From assembly GCF_009498235.1 (NCBI RefSeq), contig NZ_CP044205.1:3039389-3103388 (forward strand): 64,000 nucleotides of DNA. The letters run 5' to 3'. Position 1 is the first letter of the stretch. Each line of letters starts with the position of its first letter. Position numbers and translations under genes: made by a program. The notes beneath the pieces were generated by a model. It was given only the letters and a program-made list of their open reading frames with translations. It was not told where the DNA came from and made no database searches. Positions 56,172 through 64,000 of this stretch are shown here, in pieces. This stretch comes from Candidatus Methylospira mobilis. Its GTDB lineage: Bacteria > Pseudomonadota > Gammaproteobacteria > Methylococcales > Methylococcaceae.

Positions 56172-57055
56172 CGCGGACACGCAGTAGCATCGGCCGACTT
56201 CATCGCATCCAGATAATGAACGATATTAACAATAACGTCGTTCCGCTGCGCTACGGATAAAGCCAATGGAGGCATGGTCGTTCCGGGGCGTATACGGCCC
56301 GGATTTCCAATCCACGCTTGCAAATCCGCATCGCTCCAACGGCAAGCCGCACGCACCAGGTCTTCCTTATACTTTTCGCCGCCTAGGCCATGAATACGGT
56401 GACAGGTCAGGCAATATTCCCTGGTTGCCGCATACCCCAGCATCAGCCTGGCGTCCGCGTTATTCGGCAGCAAAACCTGATCATCCGCAGCTTTGCGCAG
56501 CTTGATGCGCGTAACCTGATACGGCCACCCATTCCCCCCTTGCCTCAACAACTCTGGCGCGGCGCGATTATCCCAAACAAGATAATAAGGCCCGAGCGCA
56601 ACGCCCTTTTGATTCTGAGCCGGATTATCAATCTCGAATGCCGCGCCGTCAGCGCGCGCAAATGCCAGATAGGCGCGAAAACGCTGCAAGCGCTCACCCG
56701 TTATCGACGAACGATAACCGTCGCGCGCGAAGAACACGACTTCGGTGTCAGGCGCCTTCCAACTCTCGCCAAACCAGCGCGTCAACAACACATCAAGCGG
56801 CAAACCGACGTAATTTACGATCACCGGCTGTGCCTCGGTCGACTCATGCGGCTCGATCACGCCGATACTCTGGCGTGCAACATCGGATAAGCTTTCCAGC
56901 TGTCCGGGTTCCGGCAACTCAATCGCCGATGCCGCAACGGAAGACAGCGTCGCAGCCGCCGGCAAGATTATCGACAACCAAGCGCGTACAGCAGCCCAAA
57001 GCCGAACATTGTCCGCTGAACGACGCACATCTTTTTTAAAGAAGTTAACAGGCAT
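56168..57055 (-). CDS. c-type cytochrome with molybdopterin-fold-like N-domain
   Basis: About 295 residues. The signal/anchor (AWLSIILPAAATLSSVAASA) leads to ~110 residues resembling the Moco-binding sulfite-oxidase-like fold (VNYVGLPLDVLLTRWFGESW; EVVFFARDGYRSSITGERLQ), then a mono-heme domain with CLTCHRIHGLGGEKY and a downstream Met (TTMPPLALS) as probable axial ligand. The Cys that binds Mo in that fold is not evident, so the N-domain may be a non-catalytic relative. The start at 57055 follows CCGGAGAAATAATCGT. It lies 77 bases after a hemerythrin gene on the same strand. Confidence 0.75.
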   Translation of the reverse strand: MPVNFFKKDVRRSADNVRLWAAVRAWLSIILPAAATLSSVAASAIELPEPGQLESLSDVARQSIGVIEPHESTEAQPVIVNYVGLPLDVLLTRWFGESWKAPDTEVVFFARDGYRSSITGERLQRFRAYLAFARADGAAFEIDNPAQNQKGVALGPYYLVWDNRAAPELLRQGGNGWPYQVTRIKLRKAADDQVLLPNNADARLMLGYAATREYCLTCHRIHGLGGEKYKEDLVRAACRWSDADLQAWIGNPGRIRPGTTMPPLALSVAQRNDVIVNIVHYLDAMKSADATACPR

Positions 57056-57132
57056 ACGATTATTTCTCCGGCTCATTTGACGTGATGTTTGCTTCGCGGA
57101 GTCTTCACGGCCAGCGACGCGCAAGCAGACGG

Positions 57133-57609
57133 TCAATATTTTCCCTGCGAGTTCAGATATTTGCCTAACAGTTTATCAGTTTCGAGTATGTGGTGAGATA
57201 GCCACTTCTTCAGGAAATCCATTGTTTCCAGCGTGATGCGGGCTTGTCCGTCATTAAGCTTGTCCTGTAACTCAAGCGCTATAGCGAGCAGACGCTGATG
57301 TTCATGAACGTGTCCGGTAGAGCCCGGGAATTCATATTCCGCCATCAAACGTTCTTCGGTGCTGAAATGAAAATCGGTGTAATCGATTACCCGCTCAAGT
57401 ATCTCGGCCATCACCATTTCATTGTGGTCGATAGAGAGCATGTGGTTATCGGGACTCGCGCCTGTATGCGCGGCCCCATTGACCGCCATACGCCCGACAC
57501 TCCCGACCATGACATGCATGTCATTGATCAATTGCACCAGTTTTTTATGCTGAGTGTCGATTTCCTCGACGCCCACTGAAAAATTATCGCTCCAGGTAAT
57601 TAAAGACAC
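57133..57609 (-). CDS. Bacteriohemerythrin
   Basis: A 158-residue O2-binding or sensing four-helix protein. Di-iron ligands are in place: His in IDTQHKKLVQLIND, His and Glu in DYTDFHFSTEERLM, His residues in HVHEHQRLLA, and WLSHHILETDKLLGKYL with HxxxxD. An ~18-residue insert after the first helix (GAAHTGASPDNHMLSIDHNE region) is longer than usual. Start is GTG with AAAAGGGCAACACA before it. In methanotrophs such proteins help deliver O2, but that role is inference here. Confidence 0.92.
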   Translation of the reverse strand: MSLITWSDNFSVGVEEIDTQHKKLVQLINDMHVMVGSVGRMAVNGAAHTGASPDNHMLSIDHNEMVMAEILERVIDYTDFHFSTEERLMAEYEFPGSTGHVHEHQRLLAIALELQDKLNDGQARITLETMDFLKKWLSHHILETDKLLGKYLNSQGKY

Positions 57610-57776
57610 TGTGTTGCCCTTTTTTCAAGTCTGATGACAAATTTGCGAAAGCTGACCGCGTGAAGTATATTTCAAACCGGCCCCACGTGTCTTAACCCGG
57701 TAGCGTAGCAGGAGGCAGCCCAGAGTGCTTGTGTTTAATCAGATGTATCTCGGCAAACTATGCTCCGGGTTAAAGC

Positions 57777-60700
57777 ATGCCGGCTAAAACCGGCTCTGCA
57801 CCGCCCCAGGCAAAGGCCTGGACCTTCATAGGCCGCAAGCAGGCTATTCGCGCATTCATTGAGGCGAAAAACCGGCTTACGCGCGAGCATCACCATGCCG
57901 TCGTTTTCCACGGCCCCGAGGGCATCGGTAAAAGCGCGCTATGCGAGCGCCTGCGCGAGATTCTTCGGGAAAAGGAAAGCAAAACGACTCACCCCGCTTT
58001 TGTCGATTTCTCTGCTCCCCTTAACCGCATGGCAGACCGCGCACTACTGCAATTAAGAGCGACATTCAATCGTAGCGGCAAGATCAGGTTTCCCTGTTTT
58101 GATATCGCCCTGGCGCTGTATTGGCATAAAGTCTATCCACACGCAGACCTGCGCAATCTACTGCACGAAACCGTAGAGGAAAGCGAAAATACTTTTAACG
58201 ATAAAACCCATACGCCCAAAGCCCTCCAGGACGGTTTGGGTTTCGGAGAAAAGTGGCTCGACAATCTGCGCTGTAGACCAGCCGAACCCTGGGTTGAGCG
58301 CAGCATAGAAGTATTGCGCGGCGTAGAACGGCTGGCTCCCCAGCAACTTTATGAAAGCCTCCCGTATTACTTCAGCGCAGATATTGCGCAATGTTTAGGC
58401 GAGAATCAAGACAAAAGTTTAGTCATTTTTCTTGACGCCTATGAGACGCTACTGGAGGTTTTACCCGATGACGGCGGCAACAGCGCCTATGAAGCGGATA
58501 GCTGGGTACGCCGGCTGCTGGAAGCGACTCCGGGCGTATTATTCGTTTTTTTCTCCCGGCGCGAGCTCCACTGGAAACCCGGAGAATCGGACGGCTGTCA
58601 CGATTATCCGGATAATCAATATCTACAATATCTATTGGAACCATTGACGGATACTGATGCCGAGGCATTGCTGGCCTCCATGTCCATTGTAGACAAAAGC
58701 ATCAGCAAAGCCGCTATCCGGGCAAGCGAAGCTTACCCGCTTTATCTGAAACTGCAGGCCGAATATTATTTCGCATTACGCGCCAGCAATAAAACACCGC
58801 AACACGAAGATTTCAACCATTCGCAAGAGAATCTGATCCAGCGACTGATGCCTTACCGCAGGTGCGGCGAAAGAGAAACGCTGCTGGCGCTGTCTATGGC
58901 GTGCGCCTTCGACCGGACGCTGTTTACCGAGATTATCCAGGTCTACGATACCGGCTTTCCACCGGCAGCTTTCCGCGACTTTGTGACAACTCCGCTCTTT
59001 CGACTATCCTCCGATCAACGCTACCGCATACACGAACCGTTACGAACGCAACTACAGGAAGAACTGCCTCCAGAGCGGCGCAACGCCATCCGTGACTATT
59101 TGTTTCAGCGTTTCGACGCGCTTTGCCAAGCACCGAGCCTAAAAGAGCTGAAACCTGAGCACGAAGAGGCTTTCGACGAAGCCTTCCATTACTGCGATGC
59201 CGAGTCCATTAAGGACGGACGAATGCTGGACTGGCTGGAAGCCCGCCTGGATATTTTTGAACAGGCCGCTCGCTACGACTTCGTCCAGCCATACCGGCTT
59301 TGGGCGGCAAAATTTGCCGAAAAATGCCTGCGCGAAGACAACAAATTAAAACTGGCGTCCACGCTGAACAATCTGGCCATGCTCCATGATGCGCAAGGCC
59401 AATACGATCAAGCCGAACCACTGTTTCAGCGCACGCTGTCCTTATTGAACGAAACCCAAGGGCCTGAACATCCCAATATAGCCATTACACTGAACAATAT
59501 GGCCATGCTCCATGAGTCGAAGGGTCAGCATGATGCCGCGGAACCCCTCTACCAGCGTGCATTGGCAATCCAGGAAAAGTCGCTGGGACCGGACCATGCG
59601 AGCGTGGCCGGCACGCTGGACCATCTGGCCAGATTACATGAGGCGCAAGGACATCACGAGGCTGCGGAACCGCTCTATCGCCGCGCACTGGGCATCAAAA
59701 AGAAAGTACTGGGGCCGGACCACCCTAGCGTGGCCACAAGCCTCAATCAATTGGCCAGAATCTACGATGCGCAAGATCAGTACCGTTCAGCGGAACCGCT
59801 TTATCGCCGCGCATTGGCTATCTATGAAAAAACGCTCGGGGCGGAAGATCCGCACGTCGCGACAAACCTGATTTTTTTAGCTCGGCTGCATCATGCTCAA
59901 GGTGAATACACATTGGCGGAGCCGCTCTACCACCGCGCGTTGGGCATATGGGAAAAAACCCTGGGGCCGAATCACCCCAATACCGCCACCTGCCTGTCTC
60001 AACTGGCCAAGCTTCATTTCGACAACAGGCAGTTCAAGAAAGCGGAAGAAAGCTATCTCCGCGCCCTGGCAATCAATGAAAAAACCCTAAGCGAGGAACA
60101 TCCTGCCATCGCGGCCAGCTTGACCAGTCTGGCCAGAACTTATGAAGCGCAAGGTCAATATGATCAAGCGATTACACTCCTTCGCCGCGCGCTGACGATC
60201 AAGGAAAAAAAACTGGGGCCGGAACACCCTGATATTGCCATAGACTTGCACCACTTGGCCAGACTATATCATGTGTTGGGGCAATACGATCAGGCTGCGC
60301 AGCTTTATCAGCGCGCCCTGGCGATAATGGAAAGAGTAAAGGGACCGGAGCATCCCGTAATCGGAAAAATTTTGACCCATCTGGCGATGGCCCATGAAGC
60401 CCAGGGTCAACACCAGCAGGCCGCCCCGCTTTTTCAACGCGCGCGCGCCATAGCGGAAAAAGCAACATCGGACGAAAATACATCGACACCTGAAGAGCAG
60501 GAAGGCCGGCAGAACGATGTCGCTGAATACGTGCCGACCACTACCGAGCAGAGCCTCGTTCAACCTGAGACACCCCGGAGCCGGGAACCCGGCGCTTCCG
60601 ATGCATCTGATCCCGGCAAAGATAAGCGGGCAGATCGCAAAGACATTACCGACAGGCACGGTGGAACGATAACGGCGTCTCACTCCGGCGGCGCCCGCAA

Positions 60701-63521
60701 GATCATCTCACCGAAACCCGACCGGATTGACTTTAGAGATTATCGTCACGAGGAGCAAATTCGTTTGAGCGGGAATCCGCCGGGTGAAAACAGCCAAAAG
60801 GCTCCAGAGACGGATAACAGGATAATACAGGCTGAAAAAGCGCCGGACATATCAACCCCTTTATCTTTATCGCCAACGGCGAGCGTCCCCCCTGCTTCCG
60901 CTCCTCGCAGCGCCCTGCCGCCACCCATAATACAACACAGCCAAGCTGTGGGGGCGCGAAGCATGTTGCGCGAACCACCGAGCCCTGCAGAAAAGGCGCT
61001 GAATGCAACGGCATTGCCGCCTGAACCGGAGCCCGACCAACGCGATGAGAAACCGGGCGGTTCCGAAAAAGCGGCTTTGTCCCTCCAATCCAAGCCAAAT
61101 GTAGAACCGGATAAATCTTGCTCCCAGCTTCCGGCTATAGATACGCGCAGGGAGGAGCCCCAAAATAACGGCGTGCCGCTTTATCAACGCGCCATTGATT
61201 TTTTTAAAAAAATATGGGGAACAGAAGAGGCGGAGCCGGATATCCTCAAGGCCGGAAACCCATTCGCTTCGGGTCACGGCGGCCCCCGTTCAAGCGATCG
61301 GGGGGAAAACATATGGAAAAACAGGAATGACATTCCAAATCGGCATGCTACACCCCTTGAGTTTGTCCAGAGCGATTCAAGCTCTCGGGAAAAAACGTTG
61401 GAACCTGAATACCCTGAGATCAAGGAACTGCTGAATGAGCTGGCAAAACTGATAAACGAACTGGGAAAAATGTACGAAACGCAAGGGCAACATGCTGCGG
61501 CAGCCCCGCTTTTTCAACGCGCGCGCGAGATAGAGGAAAAGGCGAGGAAATCGAAATCGCCCGAGAAATCGTCCATCATCGAAGCGCAAGAAAAGCAGGC
61601 TGACGGCTCGTCTCAACGCATGCCGGCTACGGCCGGCGAAAGTCGCGTCACCATGGAGGAAAGCCCGCGCAGGGAACCCGCTCCCGCCACGAATACAATT
61701 CAAAAAGCTGCCAACCCGGAAAAAGACAACACAGGTATCGTCAGACACAACGAAACCACACAGAACTCCCGCCCGGGCTCGTTCAGCAAGCGACGCCCAA
61801 CCAAAACGGCGCATCGGACAAATCCACCCCGGCGCATGGAAAACTCCGAAACGTTCAATAATCCCGCACCGATTGACCAACCGGCGCTAGTTGAACAACG
61901 GAAAGAAAGTCCATTTCCGGCCACGAAAACCCGCGTGGAAAACTCTGACGAAAAAAACATGCCGATTTATCAGCGCGCGATGGCATTTTTAAAAAATATG
62001 AGAGGGACTGAAATACCTAATCCATCCAGAGGCTGGAAACCATTGGATCGAGGCCATAGCAAGTCCGGCCGGCACATTCAGGAGAAAAACGCGAAGGAAA
62101 ACAGGAATACAGCCTCTCCGCCTCGTTCACCGCACATGCCTAGCCCGCTGGAAAAAGCATTGGAGCAGGAGCATAACGATATTGCCGAATTACTGCACCG
62201 CATGGCAAAAATACATGGCGCACAGAAGCAACACGGCATTGCCGCCCCGTTATATGAGCATGCTTTGACAATCAAGGAAAATATGCTTGGACCGGAACAC
62301 CCGGAGGTAGCTGAACTGCTGGAGCAACTGGCGCGCGCACATGACGCTCAAGGGCGGCATGAGCAGGCTGCGCCGCTTTACCTCCGCGCATTAGCCATCA
62401 AGGAAAAAACACTGGGGGCGGACCATCCCGATATTGTGCCGATACTGGAAAACCTTGCCACGCTGCAGCATGAACAAGGCAACGACGCTGAAGCAATGCA
62501 GCTGCATCGCCGTGCGCTAGCCATCAAGGAGCATACACTGGGACCGGAACACCCCGACGTAGCGCAAAGCCTGATCAATATCGCCACGCTTCACGACATC
62601 CAGGATCAGTATAAGGAAGCCGAGCTCATCTACCGGCGAGCACTTGACATAGAACAAAAAACGCTGGGAATGGAGCACCCTGATGTAGCCGGATGCATGA
62701 ATAATCTGGCGCGCCTGCACTATGCTCAAGGCGAATACGACGAAGCTGCCGCACTATACCGGCGCGCCCTGGAAATTGAGGAAAAAGCCTTAGGACCGCA
62801 GCATCCCGATGTCGCTCAAAGCCTGAACAATCTGGCCATGCTGCATCACGACAAAAAACAGCTGGACGAAGCGGAGCCGCTTTACCGCCGCGCGCTTGAA
62901 ATGCTTGAAAGCACATTGGGCGAGGAACACCCTGGGACCGCCACCAGCCTGAATAATCTGGCAAGGCTCTATCACGACCAAGGCCGGTATGAAGACGCCA
63001 AACCGCTCTATCGGCGCGCTTTGACTATCTGGGAAAAATCCCTGGGACCACAGCACCCGAATGTCGCGAAAAGTCTGAACAACCTGGCTTCGCTGTATTA
63101 CACTCAAGGGGAATACGATGAGGCCGAACCGCTATACAGCCGTGCGCTGGCGATCAAGGAAAAAGCGCTGGGACCGCAGCACCCGAATGTCGCAATCAGC
63201 CTGAATAACCTGGCAAGGCTTTTTCACGATAAGGATCAATTCTCCAAGGCGGAACCCCTCTATCTCCGCGGACTGGATATATGGGAAAAGACTTTGGGAC
63301 CCAATCACCCCAATATCGCCAAAAGCCTGAACAGCCTGGCAAGGCTTTATCACGATATAGGCCATTTCGACCGAGCCAAACCGCTCTATTACCGCTCACT
63401 GGCGATACGGGAAAGGACACTGGGGCCTGCGCACCCGGATGTTAAATCGATCAAGCATTTGATATCAATGTGCAACGACCGGCTCAAACCCAGGGAACGC
63501 GCGCGCATTGCCGTGAACTAG
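57777..63521 (+). CDS. Giant STAND-type NTPase with two kinesin-light-chain-like TPR arrays
   Basis: A 1914-residue protein. Residues ~17-330 form a P-loop NTPase of the NB-ARC/STAND class: GPEGIGKSAL (46-55) Walker A, LVIFLDAYE (about 214-222) Walker B, GVLFVFFSRRE sensor strand. A helical region follows (~340-520). Array 1 (525-902) has nine 42-residue TPRs ending in LGPEHP; array 2 (1468-1887) has ten. Between them is a ~565-residue Pro/Ser/charged linker with TPR fragments. Nothing recognisable precedes the P-loop, so no N-terminal effector domain is seen. STAND proteins are ligand-triggered switches used in signalling and phage defence. No ribosome site is obvious. Likely accessory gene; function unproven. 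Confidence 0.88.
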   Translation: MPAKTGSAPPQAKAWTFIGRKQAIRAFIEAKNRLTREHHHAVVFHGPEGIGKSALCERLREILREKESKTTHPAFVDFSAPLNRMADRALLQLRATFNRSGKIRFPCFDIALALYWHKVYPHADLRNLLHETVEESENTFNDKTHTPKALQDGLGFGEKWLDNLRCRPAEPWVERSIEVLRGVERLAPQQLYESLPYYFSADIAQCLGENQDKSLVIFLDAYETLLEVLPDDGGNSAYEADSWVRRLLEATPGVLFVFFSRRELHWKPGESDGCHDYPDNQYLQYLLEPLTDTDAEALLASMSIVDKSISKAAIRASEAYPLYLKLQAEYYFALRASNKTPQHEDFNHSQENLIQRLMPYRRCGERETLLALSMACAFDRTLFTEIIQVYDTGFPPAAFRDFVTTPLFRLSSDQRYRIHEPLRTQLQEELPPERRNAIRDYLFQRFDALCQAPSLKELKPEHEEAFDEAFHYCDAESIKDGRMLDWLEARLDIFEQAARYDFVQPYRLWAAKFAEKCLREDNKLKLASTLNNLAMLHDAQGQYDQAEPLFQRTLSLLNETQGPEHPNIAITLNNMAMLHESKGQHDAAEPLYQRALAIQEKSLGPDHASVAGTLDHLARLHEAQGHHEAAEPLYRRALGIKKKVLGPDHPSVATSLNQLARIYDAQDQYRSAEPLYRRALAIYEKTLGAEDPHVATNLIFLARLHHAQGEYTLAEPLYHRALGIWEKTLGPNHPNTATCLSQLAKLHFDNRQFKKAEESYLRALAINEKTLSEEHPAIAASLTSLARTYEAQGQYDQAITLLRRALTIKEKKLGPEHPDIAIDLHHLARLYHVLGQYDQAAQLYQRALAIMERVKGPEHPVIGKILTHLAMAHEAQGQHQQAAPLFQRARAIAEKATSDENTSTPEEQEGRQNDVAEYVPTTTEQSLVQPETPRSREPGASDASDPGKDKRADRKDITDRHGGTITASHSGGARKIISPKPDRIDFRDYRHEEQIRLSGNPPGENSQKAPETDNRIIQAEKAPDISTPLSLSPTASVPPASAPRSALPPPIIQHSQAVGARSMLREPPSPAEKALNATALPPEPEPDQRDEKPGGSEKAALSLQSKPNVEPDKSCSQLPAIDTRREEPQNNGVPLYQRAIDFFKKIWGTEEAEPDILKAGNPFASGHGGPRSSDRGENIWKNRNDIPNRHATPLEFVQSDSSSREKTLEPEYPEIKELLNELAKLINELGKMYETQGQHAAAAPLFQRAREIEEKARKSKSPEKSSIIEAQEKQADGSSQRMPATAGESRVTMEESPRREPAPATNTIQKAANPEKDNTGIVRHNETTQNSRPGSFSKRRPTKTAHRTNPPRRMENSETFNNPAPIDQPALVEQRKESPFPATKTRVENSDEKNMPIYQRAMAFLKNMRGTEIPNPSRGWKPLDRGHSKSGRHIQEKNAKENRNTASPPRSPHMPSPLEKALEQEHNDIAELLHRMAKIHGAQKQHGIAAPLYEHALTIKENMLGPEHPEVAELLEQLARAHDAQGRHEQAAPLYLRALAIKEKTLGADHPDIVPILENLATLQHEQGNDAEAMQLHRRALAIKEHTLGPEHPDVAQSLINIATLHDIQDQYKEAELIYRRALDIEQKTLGMEHPDVAGCMNNLARLHYAQGEYDEAAALYRRALEIEEKALGPQHPDVAQSLNNLAMLHHDKKQLDEAEPLYRRALEMLESTLGEEHPGTATSLNNLARLYHDQGRYEDAKPLYRRALTIWEKSLGPQHPNVAKSLNNLASLYYTQGEYDEAEPLYSRALAIKEKALGPQHPNVAISLNNLARLFHDKDQFSKAEPLYLRGLDIWEKTLGPNHPNIAKSLNSLARLYHDIGHFDRAKPLYYRSLAIRERTLGPAHPDVKSIKHLISMCNDRLKPRERARIAVN
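59349..60482 (+). repeat. TPR array 1: nine 126-bp units
   Basis: Nine uninterrupted, diverged 126-base repeats in the STAND gene, each coding for a 42-residue TPR with the pattern LARLHxAQGQYxxAEPLY and ending xLGPEHP. The last unit loses the ending. Confidence 0.9.
62178..63437 (+). repeat. TPR array 2: ten 126-bp units
   Basis: Ten 126-base units near the 3' end of the STAND gene, more uniform than array 1 (SLNNLARLYHDQGRYEDAKP; LGPQHP endings recur). Several neighbouring units share long identical stretches, suggesting recent unequal recombination. Confidence 0.9.
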
Positions 63522-63522
63522 A

Positions 63523-63572
63523 GCGTTACCGTACAAATCGTGAAGCGAAACACTTACTCCCTCTCCCGCTGG
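63523..63572. repeat. Dispersed intergenic repeat, copy 3, cut by an IS
   Basis: GCGTTACCGTACAAATCGTG through CCCTCTCCCGCTGGG matches 3643-3696 and then stops abruptly in the middle of the hairpin, where the transposase-bearing sequence begins. Confidence 0.55.
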
Positions 63573-63617
63573 GCATAGGTATCTACACAAGTCGGATAAA
63601 TTGCGATGATATGTAGT

Positions 63618-64000
63618 ATGCAATCAGATTTTTTAAAGCTTGAACCTCGGCTGAAGAGGCGGTACGAAAACCTGGTCAGCGCGCATGGCAATTGCACGCA
63701 TGAGCCGGCAGCGGGCATGAAAGCGCTGTTTGCTGGTACGCGCCGTGCTTCGCATGCGCAGGCATTGTGGCGGTTTCCGTCAAATAAACAAGAAACACCC
63801 TTGAGTTTGGCGAGGCCGTTGCCGGCGTTGTCTCAGCAAAACGTGGAGACAGAATGCGACGCCCATGCGTTGTGTGTTCACGATGGGTCGCGGATCAACT
63901 ACAACACGCACACGATAAGGAAGGATCGCAAACAACCGACACACGGCACAGATGTCGGTTATGAATTGCAAAGTACGCTACTGGCGAGTGATCAGAGCGG
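63618..64000 (+). CDS. IS4-like transposase, N-terminal part (runs off window)
   Basis: The frame opens MQSDFLKLEPRLKRRYENLV and is open to the last base, 127 codons. CVHDGSRINYNTHTIRKDRK and THGTDVGYELQSTLLASDQ resemble the region around the first catalytic Asp of IS4-type transposases. The IS left end is probably near 63572. Only the start is visible, so completeness cannot be judged. Confidence 0.7.
   Translation, partial: MQSDFLKLEPRLKRRYENLVSAHGNCTHEPAAGMKALFAGTRRASHAQALWRFPSNKQETPLSLARPLPALSQQNVETECDAHALCVHDGSRINYNTHTIRKDRKQPTHGTDVGYELQSTLLASDQS

Noticed and set aside
59349..63437. Regular 126-base repeats considered as a CRISPR-like or satellite array
   Set aside because: They are in frame, coding and diverged as TPR units; no spacers.
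1..64000. tRNA, rRNA, CRISPR arrays and replication origin
   Set aside because: Scanned the spacers for T-arm motifs, short direct repeats with spacers and DnaA-box clusters; none convincing.

Overview
The window looks like chromosome from a Gram-negative gammaproteobacterium. The evidence is the Kdo transferase WaaA, the rpsF-rpsR-(DUF2232)-rplI cluster, a ClpS/ClpA pair, the yciB-yciI-bolA-parvulin order, an outer-membrane RND efflux operon and VgrG. A Methylococcales-type methanotroph would fit the overall gene style, but no methane or methanol oxidation gene lies here, so that is only inference. Coding is dense, with some accessory islands and many short intergenic repeats.

Layout. 1-2871: C-terminal 90% of an RND pump running in from the left edge, then a small lipoprotein. 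3.4-6.3 kb: repeat-rich spacers around a CBS-BON protein and a secreted trypsin-like protease. 6.5-12.6 kb: a complete second RND efflux operon (permease, adaptor, outer-membrane lipoprotein) on the minus strand, preceded by a PocR-PAS-GAF-GGDEF diguanylate cyclase. 15-20.8 kb: two tiny membrane proteins, ychF, waaA and the ribosomal S6/S18/L9 cluster. 21-22.4 kb: Hsp20 and a four-helix membrane protein with a c-type heme motif, which has a paralogue at 36.4 kb. 22.7-30.6 kb: a six-gene VgrG cassette (VgrG, DUF2169, pentapeptide, PAAR-like DUF4150, pentapeptide, DUF3540) with no T6SS core and no recognisable toxin. 31-36 kb: an OGT-like TPR glycosyltransferase, CorA and a PiT phosphate transporter. 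37-40 kb: ClpS-ClpA. 40-43 kb: a 7TM-DISM-type diguanylate cyclase cut in frame by a complete IS3-family element. 43-47.5 kb: an uncharacterised membrane protein, an HsdR remnant, and a salvage operon (DUF1244, NagZ, Hpt, methylthioinosine/methylthioadenosine phosphorylase). 47.6-49.7 kb: yciB-yciI-bolA-parvulin. 50-57.6 kb: glgX, valS, a secreted protein of unknown role, a cupin, a c-type cytochrome with a molybdopterin-fold-like N domain, and a bacteriohemerythrin. 57.8-63.5 kb: a 1914-residue STAND-type NTPase with two arrays of kinesin-light-chain-like TPRs. The right edge holds the start of an IS4-like transposase whose insertion appears to have cut a copy of a dispersed repeat.

The best candidates for undescribed biology are the STAND-TPR protein, the two paralogous heme-bearing membrane proteins, the toxin-less VgrG/pentapeptide cassette with helical extensions, and a family of ~150-190 bp intergenic elements bounded by CTATTCAG...CTGAATAG, some of which are clear homologues in opposite orientation.
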